Source: Bacillota bacterium
GTDB taxonomy: Bacteria; Bacillota; DTU030; DUMP01
NCBI GenBank assembly: GCA_030154105.1
Contig: JASKKP010000005.1
Coordinates: forward strand, 1 to 64,000
Direction of reading: 5' to 3'
DNA: 64,000 nucleotides
Shown: positions 58,716 to 64,000 of the stretch, one piece after another
How the letters are laid out: the number at the start of each line of letters is the position of its first letter
How positions within the stretch are numbered: position 1 is the first letter of the stretch
The notes under the pieces: model-generated
Seen by the model: the letters and a program-made list of their open reading frames with translations, nothing else
What the model was told of the DNA's origin: nothing
Databases searched by the model: none
Position numbers and translations under genes: made by a program

Positions 58716-59459
58716 ATGTACGATGAAGCGCGGTTCTTGCCGGCCGGTGATCGGGCTTTAGTGGTGGAGTTCGGGAACGAGATCTCCCCGGAGGTTAACG
58801 CCCGCATCCGAGCCATGACCGCAGCCCTAGAAGCTGAGCCTATAGCGGGGGTGGTAGAGGTGGTTCCCACCTACCGCTCGCTCCTCGTGCATTTCGATCC
58901 GCTGCAGGTGGCGCCGGAAGTGCTGGAGGAGCGCCTGGCTGAGCTTTGCAGGAACCTGGGAGAGTTAAAACTCCCTGAGCCTACGGTTACGGTAGTGCCG
59001 GTGTGTTACGGGGGCGAGTTCGGCCCCGACCTTCCCTTCGTCTGCCAGCATACCGGCCTTGCCGCCGAAGAGGTAATCCGTATCCACACCGGTACGGATT
59101 ACCTGATCTACATGCTGGGCTTTACCCCGGGGTTTCCCTATTTGGGCGGGATGGACGAACGGATTGCTACGCCGCGCCTCAAAACGCCGCGCACCAAGAT
59201 CCCCGCCGGGTCGGTCGGCATCGCCGGAAAGCAGACGGGGATCTACCCCATCGACAGCCCGGGCGGGTGGCAGCTCATTGGGCGCACGCCGCTTAAGCTC
59301 TATGATCCCTTCCGGGAGCCGCCGGTACTCCTTACGGCCGGAAATTACGTGCGTTTTAAGGCCGTGACGAAAGAGGAGTACGACGCCATTGCCACCGAGG
59401 TAGCTGCCGGCACGTACCGGGTGGAGGTCGTACCTAAGCGCGAAGGGAGGGAAGGGTGA
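58716..59459 (+). CDS. pxpB: 5-oxoprolinase subunit B (KipI-like)
   Basis: A 247-residue protein of the KipI/PxpB (DUF213/allophanate hydrolase subunit 1) family. Signatures are RFLPAGDRALVVEFGNEISP at the N-terminus and GFTPGFPYLGGMDERIATPR, then IAGKQTGIYPIDSPGGWQLIG. With PxpA and PxpC it forms the prokaryotic ATP-dependent 5-oxoprolinase that opens 5-oxoproline to glutamate. The ATG follows GGGGGAATTCCC. The stop overlaps the pxpC start. Confidence 0.93.
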   Translation: MYDEARFLPAGDRALVVEFGNEISPEVNARIRAMTAALEAEPIAGVVEVVPTYRSLLVHFDPLQVAPEVLEERLAELCRNLGELKLPEPTVTVVPVCYGGEFGPDLPFVCQHTGLAAEEVIRIHTGTDYLIYMLGFTPGFPYLGGMDERIATPRLKTPRTKIPAGSVGIAGKQTGIYPIDSPGGWQLIGRTPLKLYDPFREPPVLLTAGNYVRFKAVTKEEYDAIATEVAAGTYRVEVVPKREGREG

Positions 59460-60487
59460 TGGCGGCGGTCTTCGAAGTGATTGCGCCGGGTCTCCTCACC
59501 ACGGTTCAGGACCGAGGCCGGCACGGCTACCAGGCCTTCGGCATGCCGGTGGCCGGGGCGGTAGACGAGTATGCCCTCCGGGTGGCCAATCTTTTGGTGG
59601 GCAATGAGGAGAACGCGGCGGCCTTGGAGATTACCCTCCTCGGCCCCGTGCTTAAAGTGCTCGCACCGGCCGTGATAGCCATCACCGGGGCCGACCTGGG
59701 GGCAATGCTGAACGGCGAACCCCTTCCGCTCTGGCAGGCGGTGGCGGTGAAGGCGGGCGATGAAATCAGCTTCAGCGGGGTAAGAAGCGGCTGCCGCTCT
59801 TACTTAGCGGTGGCCGGGGGCATTGATGTGCCGGTCGTGATGGGCAGCCGTTCTACCTACCTGCGCGGCAAAATCGGCGGCCTCGACGGCCGGGCGCTTA
59901 AGGCCGGGGACAAGCTCGCGGCGGGAGAGCCGCCGGCGGCGGCGCGGACGCGGGTGGGGCGACGCGTGCCGCCGGAGTTCATCCCCACGTACGGGAACAA
60001 CATTACTCTGCGCGTTGTGCTCGGCCCCCAGGACGATCACTTTACTCCTGCCGGGCGCGAGACCTTCCTTACCGGCGAGTACGTGGTAACCAACGAAGCG
60101 GACCGCATGGGTTACCGCCTCGACGGGCCGAAGATCGAGCACGCGGGTGGTGCGGACATTATATCCGACGGGATACCCTTAGGGGCGGTGCAGGTGCCGG
60201 GTCATGGCCTTCCCATTGTTATGCTGGCCGACCGCCAAACGACCGGCGGCTATCCCAAGATTGCTACGGTCATAAGTGCCGACCTCTACCTTATAGGCCA
60301 GGCCAAGCCGGGGGACAAGGTGCGTTTCTCTGCGGTGAGCCGGGAAGAGGCCGTCAAGCTTTTGCGCGAGCAGGAAGAAAACCTCCGGCGCCTGGCCGAG
60401 CTTCTTTCCCGTCCGGCCGGGCGAATACGCCAGTTCCGCATCACCGTACAGGGAAAGAAGTTTGAAGCCACTGTGGAAGAGCTGTGA
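59456..60487 (+). CDS. pxpC: 5-oxoprolinase subunit C (KipA-like)
   Basis: A 343-residue PxpC/KipA (DUF183/allophanate hydrolase subunit 2) protein, with FEVIAPGLLTTVQDRGRHGYQAFGMPVAGAVDEYALR-type sequence at its start, ATPGDLLGG-like ITGADLGAMLNGEPLPLWQA, and GAVQVPGHGLPIVMLADRQTTGGYP. It overlaps pxpB by four bases through a GTG (an ATG three bases later is the alternative start), so the two subunits are probably translated together. The long C-terminal segment is ordinary for the family. Confidence 0.93.
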   Translation: MMAAVFEVIAPGLLTTVQDRGRHGYQAFGMPVAGAVDEYALRVANLLVGNEENAAALEITLLGPVLKVLAPAVIAITGADLGAMLNGEPLPLWQAVAVKAGDEISFSGVRSGCRSYLAVAGGIDVPVVMGSRSTYLRGKIGGLDGRALKAGDKLAAGEPPAAARTRVGRRVPPEFIPTYGNNITLRVVLGPQDDHFTPAGRETFLTGEYVVTNEADRMGYRLDGPKIEHAGGADIISDGIPLGAVQVPGHGLPIVMLADRQTTGGYPKIATVISADLYLIGQAKPGDKVRFSAVSREEAVKLLREQEENLRRLAELLSRPAGRIRQFRITVQGKKFEATVEEL

Positions 60488-60562
60488 GACCGCCTGAAAC
60501 GTAGGCACCCCTGCTTAAGGCGGGGCGCTCGCATTGCTTTCTCCTTGGGAGGTGCACATTTT

Positions 60563-61336
60563 ATGGTTCGCGTGGATCTGAATTCGGACGTTGGCGAGAG
60601 CTTTGGCGCGTACAAGCTGGGTTTGGATGCCGAGGTCTTAAAACACGTCACTTCGGCCAACATCGCCTGTGGGCTCCACGCCGGCGACCCCATGGTCATG
60701 GCCAAGACCGTGGCGCTGGCGGCGGAAAACGGCGTAGGCGTAGGGGCGCATCCCGGGTATCCGGACCTCCAGGGTTTCGGGCGGCGCAACATGAACCTTA
60801 CCCCCGACGAAGTTAAGAACTTCGTCATCTACCAGGTAGGGGCTCTGGCCGCTTTCGCCCGCGCGGCCGGCCGCCCGCTCCAGCATGTGAAAGCCCACGG
60901 CGCCCTCTACAACATGGCCGCCAAAGATGCCAAACTGGCCCGGGCCATTGCCGAGGGCGTGAAGGCCGCGGCGCCGGACGCCATCCTGCTCGCTCTGGCC
61001 GGTTCGGAAATGGTTAAGGCCGCGCGGGAGGTGGGACTCAAGGTGGCGCAGGAGGTGTTTGCCGACCGCGCCTACAACCCGGACGGCACGCTCGTTCCCC
61101 GTTCCCAGCCCGGTTCCATGATCCACGACCCTGAAGTGGCCATCCCGCGAGCCGTGCGGATGGTGACGGAGGGGAAGGTTACGGCCATCACCGGCGAAGA
61201 GATCTCCATCCAGGCGGACAGCATCTGCGTCCACGGCGATAACCCCGAAGCCATCGCCTTTGTGGCCCGCATCCGGGATGCCCTGGCGGCGGCGGGAGTG
61301 GAGGTTGTCCCGCTGGCTCAGGTAATCGAGCGGTGA
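60563..61336 (+). CDS. pxpA: 5-oxoprolinase subunit A (LamB/YcsF family)
   Basis: A 257-residue PxpA with the LamB/YcsF signatures [19 protein letters not shown] at the N-terminus and [20 protein letters not shown], with [16 protein letters not shown] and [20 protein letters not shown]. The catalytic pocket of this fold holds the conserved Asp/His residues in these segments. The ATG at 60563 lies eight bases after GGAGGTG; an upstream in-frame start adds only six residues. A 75-base gap separates it from pxpC. Confidence 0.94.
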   Translation: MVRVDLNSDVGESFGAYKLGLDAEVLKHVTSANIACGLHAGDPMVMAKTVALAAENGVGVGAHPGYPDLQGFGRRNMNLTPDEVKNFVIYQVGALAAFARAAGRPLQHVKAHGALYNMAAKDAKLARAIAEGVKAAAPDAILLALAGSEMVKAAREVGLKVAQEVFADRAYNPDGTLVPRSQPGSMIHDPEVAIPRAVRMVTEGKVTAITGEEISIQADSICVHGDNPEAIAFVARIRDALAAAGVEVVPLAQVIER

Positions 61337-61348
61337 GGAGGGAGCCGA

Positions 61349-62137
61349 ATGAATGTTCGCGACCTCCCTTTGAACGAGCTCAGAGCGGCCATTCGCCGCG
61401 GCGAGTACACGCAGCCTACGCCGGGCTTGGCTCCCGGCTACGCCCAGGCCAACCTGGTGATCCTGCCCCAGAAGTACGCCTTTGATTTTCTCCTCTTTTG
61501 TATGCGCAACCCCAAACCCTGCCCGGTGCTGGACGTGACCGAAGTAGGCTCGCCCATCCCGCGCCTGGCGGCGCCCGGGGCAGACCTCAGGACGGACCTG
61601 CCCCGCTACCGCGTATGGGAGCACGGGGTGCTCACGGCTGAGGTGACGGACATCACCGCCTACTGGCGCGACGACCTTGTCGCCTTTCTCCTCGGCTGCA
61701 GCTTTACCTTTGAAGCGGCGCTTCTTACGGCCGGAATTCCCGTACGCCACATCGAGGAAGGACGTAACGTACCCATGTTCATCACCAACCGGGAATGTAC
61801 CCCGGCGGGTATCTTCCACGGCCCGATGGTGGTGAGCATGCGGCCCATTCCGCAGGAGCAGGTCGTGCGGGCAGTGCAGGTAACTTCGCGATACCCGGCC
61901 GTGCACGGCGCGCCGGTACACATCGGCGATCCGGCGGCAATTGGCATCCGCGACGTTATGAAGCCGGACTTCGGCGACGCGGTAACCATAAAGCCAGGCG
62001 AGGTTCCCGTCTTCTGGGCCTGCGGGGTGACGCCCCAGGCGGTGGCCATGGAGGCTAAACCCGACTTTATGATTACCCATGCCCCCGGGCATATGTTCAT
62101 CACCGACCTGAAAAACGAACAACTGGCCGCGCTCTAG
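61349..62137 (+). CDS. Putative hydro-lyase, DUF1445 (YcsI-like)
   Basis: A 262-residue DUF1445 protein with [49 protein letters not shown] and [20 protein letters not shown]. YcsI-type proteins occur beside pxp genes in many Bacilli and are annotated as possible hydro-lyases of D-glutamate or related cyclic acids, without firm biochemistry. GAGGAGGGAGCC precedes the ATG. As the last gene of the cluster it may process a by-product or isomer of 5-oxoproline. Confidence 0.87.
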   Translation: MNVRDLPLNELRAAIRRGEYTQPTPGLAPGYAQANLVILPQKYAFDFLLFCMRNPKPCPVLDVTEVGSPIPRLAAPGADLRTDLPRYRVWEHGVLTAEVTDITAYWRDDLVAFLLGCSFTFEAALLTAGIPVRHIEEGRNVPMFITNRECTPAGIFHGPMVVSMRPIPQEQVVRAVQVTSRYPAVHGAPVHIGDPAAIGIRDVMKPDFGDAVTIKPGEVPVFWACGVTPQAVAMEAKPDFMITHAPGHMFITDLKNEQLAAL

Positions 62138-62200
62138 GTTCCCTGGGCCGAGGCGCTCTCGCGGCCGGTGCCTTTTCCGACAAGAAGGGGGGTATAAAAA

Positions 62201-62242
62201 GGGGCCGGGTTACACCGGCCCCGCGGCTTTTTTGGCGGGGCC
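62201..62242. terminator. Overlapping hairpins between convergent operons
   Basis: GGGGCCGG (62201-62208) can pair with CCGGCCCC (62215-62222), or GGCCCCGC (62217-62224) can pair with GCGGGGCC (62235-62242) around a loop holding TTTTTT. The two share bases, so only one can form at a time. Either could end transcription from one side. Confidence 0.6.
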
Positions 62243-62268
62243 GGACGGAGGCCTGCGCCGGGGCCCCC

Positions 62269-63078
62269 TTAACCGGCCGCGTTCGTTAGTCTGCCCGCCT
62301 TTCCTTCCCGCCCTGCTTCCTGCGCTTGGGCAAACAGCCTGAGCAGCTCACCCCGGAGCTTGAGGAAGGCCGGAGCCGAGCGATCGCGGGGGTGAGGAAG
62401 GGAAACAGGCATGATCGCCCGGATGCGGCCCGGGCGCGGGGTAAGGACCACGATGCGGTCGCTCAAAAAGAGCGCTTCGTCGACATCGTGGGTGACGAGA
62501 ACGGTGGTGATCTCTTCGCCGGCCACAAGGCTGCGGAGGAGGTTTTGCATGTCCATCCGGGTAAAAGCATCCAGGGCGCCGAAGGGTTCATCGAGCAGCA
62601 GGACGCGCGGGTGGTTAATGAGCACCCGGGCTAAAGCGGCCCGCTGGGCCATGCCCCCCGACAGCTGGTGGGGGAAGGCGGAGGCAAAGTCCGCAAGCCC
62701 TACCCGCTCAAGAAACTGAAGGACCTCTTCCCGGCGGACGCCAAGGCCCCGCGCGGTAGGCCCCAAGGCTACGTTCTGGGATACGGTGAGCCAGGGAAAG
62801 AGGGTTGGGTCTTGGAAGACGAGGCCGCGCTCCGGGTGTGGCCCGCGCACCGGTGAGCCGAAAACAGAGATTTCACCTGCCGTCGGCGTATCCAGCCCGG
62901 CCAGGAGCCGCAAGAGAGTGGACTTGCCGCAACCGCTCGGTCCGAGCAGCGTAACAAACTCTCCATGCGCTATTTGGAGGTTAACGTCCGTAAGAACGGG
63001 GAGGAGCCGGCCGTTCCTTTGCTGAAACGCCTTGCTTACCTCTTTCAGGACCACCGCCGGGATTTCTTTTTCTTTCAC
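62269..63078 (-). CDS. ABC importer ATP-binding protein (SsuB/TauB-like), second system
   Basis: A 269-residue ATPase with Walker A GPSGCGKST, Q-loop LVFQDPTLFPW, signature LSGGMAQR, Walker B VLLLDEPFGALD and switch VTHDVDEALF. It belongs to the sulfonate/nitrate/taurine importer group. Starts at two successive GTG codons (63081 or 63078); the second overlaps the permease stop by four bases (GTGA), and AGAGGGGG lies upstream. The pair forms a second importer of the same class as that at 55229-56853. Confidence 0.9.
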   Translation of the reverse strand: MKEKEIPAVVLKEVSKAFQQRNGRLLPVLTDVNLQIAHGEFVTLLGPSGCGKSTLLRLLAGLDTPTAGEISVFGSPVRGPHPERGLVFQDPTLFPWLTVSQNVALGPTARGLGVRREEVLQFLERVGLADFASAFPHQLSGGMAQRAALARVLINHPRVLLLDEPFGALDAFTRMDMQNLLRSLVAGEEITTVLVTHDVDEALFLSDRIVVLTPRPGRIRAIMPVSLPHPRDRSAPAFLKLRGELLRLFAQAQEAGREGKAGRLTNAAG

Positions 63079-63806
63079 CACTTTATGAACCCCCTCTGCC
63101 AGGCCAGCACGCGGTCGCGAAGGCGAAAGAGGCCGGTGATGATAAGTGAGAAGAGGGCGGCCATGGTGAGCAAGGCGGCATAGACCTTGTAATACTCACC
63201 CCAGCCCATGTGCCACTGGATGTACCAGCCCAGCCCAGCCTTGACGCCCAGGAGCTCCGCCACCACCAGCGTGGTAAAGGACGTACCGAGGCCCATAAAA
63301 AGCCCGACGAAGATGTAAGGAAGCGCCGCCGGGACGGCCACGTGCCGGATGAGAAACCTTTCCCCAGCTCCCAGTGTCTCGGCTACTTCAAAGTAGGCAC
63401 GAGGTACGTTGCTGATCCCGGACCAGGTCATGACCGTCACCGGAAACCAAGTGGCGAGGGCCAGGATGAAAACGCTGGCGCTAAAGCTGGTGGGGAAGAT
63501 GGCCAGGGCAAGCGGTATCCAGGCCGTGGCCGGAAGGGGGCCGATGAAGCGGAGTACTGCGCCAAACCAGTAGCGCACGGGAAGGTACCAGCCCATGAGC
63601 ACGCCCGTTATGAGCCCTGCCCCGGCACCAATGGCGAAGCCGAGGAAGAGGAGCCTCAAAGAATGAAGTGCGCTTATGGCTAAAGACCGGTAGTCCGAGA
63701 AGAAAACGCTGAAAACCTTAACTGGGGAAGGGAAAAAGGGTAGGGGCAAGAGCCCCCACCCGTCCGTCAGGAGCTGCCAGAGGGCGACAAAGCCCAGTGC
63801 CGCCAC
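63075..63806 (-). CDS. ABC importer permease (SsuC/TauC-like), second system, 5' end altered
   Basis: A 243-residue permease with six helices (LGFVALWQLLTDGWGLLPLPF, SLRLLFLGFAIGAGAGLITG, and an EAA loop VAETLGAGERFLIRHVAVPA). Compared with relatives of 250-260 residues it lacks the N-terminal 10-20. Upstream of the GTG at 63806 the same frame reads KGPLVV back to a stop at 63822-63824, and there the sequence becomes a substrate-binding protein in another frame. AAAAAGG before the GTG could still start translation, so the permease may be functional. The junction suggests a deletion. Confidence 0.75.
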   Translation of the reverse strand: MAALGFVALWQLLTDGWGLLPLPFFPSPVKVFSVFFSDYRSLAISALHSLRLLFLGFAIGAGAGLITGVLMGWYLPVRYWFGAVLRFIGPLPATAWIPLALAIFPTSFSASVFILALATWFPVTVMTWSGISNVPRAYFEVAETLGAGERFLIRHVAVPAALPYIFVGLFMGLGTSFTTLVVAELLGVKAGLGWYIQWHMGWGEYYKVYAALLTMAALFSLIITGLFRLRDRVLAWQRGFIKW

Positions 63807-64000
63807 TACCAGCGGTCCTTTTTACCTTTCCTTCCTGAAGGGCGATTTCGGGGATGGGATCCCAGGTTACGTAAGCGTCAATTTCGCCTTTTTCCAGTGC
63901 TTGCTGCAGCTGCGGCGACGGATAGGCTTTCCAGGTTACATCCTTTTCGGGGTCGATGCCCAGACGGGTAAGTTCGCGGATGAGGGTGGTCATAGGCTGG
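63718..64000 (-). pseudogene. Truncated ABC substrate-binding protein (SsuA/TauA-like), 5' end outside the window
   Basis: The open frame entering from the right edge encodes an SsuA-like segment (QPMTTLIRELTRLGIDPEKD, then YPSPQLQQALEKGEIDAYVT and WDPIPEIALQEGKVK). At about 63820 the family sequence ends abruptly, and the frame runs on as an out-of-phase reading of the permease gene (RTAGSGGTGL) to a stop at 63718. The C-terminal half of a roughly 320-residue binding protein is therefore missing. It is either a genuine deletion that disabled the receptor or an assembly error at the junction. Confidence 0.75.

Noticed and set aside
60638-62122. Long open frame on the minus strand opposite pxpA and the DUF1445 gene
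   Set aside because: It lies fully antisense to two clear protein families, has a composition typical of a GC-rich shadow frame and no recognisable motif.
1-64000. tRNA, rRNA, CRISPR array, insertion sequence or prophage
   Set aside because: I looked through the gaps between genes and found no such signature. Small RNA genes without a strong motif could still be missed.

Overview
This window looks like a chromosomal segment of a GC-rich, Gram-positive, endospore-forming Clostridia-type bacterium, plausibly of the Moorella/thermophilic Peptococcaceae kind. The support is indirect. There are strong purine-rich Shine-Dalgarno sites with frequent GTG and TTG starts, a CotF-type spore coat pair, a Spo0F-like receiver gene just upstream of a class II aldolase and a fructose-6-phosphate aldolase, a SigI/RsgI pair, a YqhV-like protein, S-layer (SLH) proteins, and the cluster rpmE - DUF1385 - prfA - prmC. 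I saw no rRNA or tRNA gene, insertion sequence or CRISPR array.

Layout, left to right. 1-600: an antitoxin gene beside a decayed PIN toxin. 734-4271: a MacAB-like ABC export operon. 4378-6744: murJ and a convergent NYN-domain gene. 7053-11990: a secreted M20 amidohydrolase, an RpiR regulator, an opine-type dehydrogenase and a GltS-type symporter, probably one catabolic locus. 12262-16651: sigI-rsgI, a small Trp/Gly-rich protein, a DacF-like carboxypeptidase and the coat pair. 16752-18964: a DPPR-synthase-like UbiA prenyltransferase and a GT-C glycosyltransferase. 19055-20146: glycerol dehydrogenase. 20483-26697: a complete RND-adaptor-TolC-TetR operon with a clear promoter and palindromic operator. 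26829-33653: a CtpA-type protease and two SLH-domain surface proteins. 33784-38027: a Spo0F-like receiver, a split LysO exporter, fba, fsa and a LysM/M23 wall hydrolase. 38097-41955: two cytoplasmic M20 peptidases with two membrane proteins (one DUF5058). 42323-44669: a radical SAM protein with a small upstream ORF, and a nicotinamidase-like hydrolase. 44819-47609: pstS-pstC-pstA behind a Pho-box-like direct repeat, with no pstB. 47681-50840: rpmE, DUF1385, prfA, prmC. 50873-53097: a CPA2 antiporter with a PII-like protein, and bioY behind a BirA-type operator. 53365-55038: a secreted M20 peptidase fused to a copper-amine-oxidase-like domain. 55229-57219: an SsuBC-like ABC pair and a YqhV-like protein. 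57468-62137: a 5-oxoprolinase cluster (NRAMP-like transporter, pxpB, pxpC, pxpA, DUF1445). 62269-64000: a second SsuBC-like system whose binding-protein gene is broken at the permease junction.

Four M20 hydrolases, the opine dehydrogenase cassette and the 5-oxoproline cluster suggest a cell that scavenges acylated or modified amino acids. The envelope genes (SLH proteins, MurJ, DacF, LysM/M23, RsgI, UbiA plus GT-C) form a second theme.

The points most worth checking are: a three-copy intergenic repeat (28285, 38039, 43881); the SBP/permease deletion junction near 63820; a TolC-type channel in an apparently spore-forming Gram-positive; the PII-like/antiporter pair; the missing pstB; a promoter-plus-early-terminator leader before the M23 gene; and the promoter/operator architectures at 20339 and 53157.
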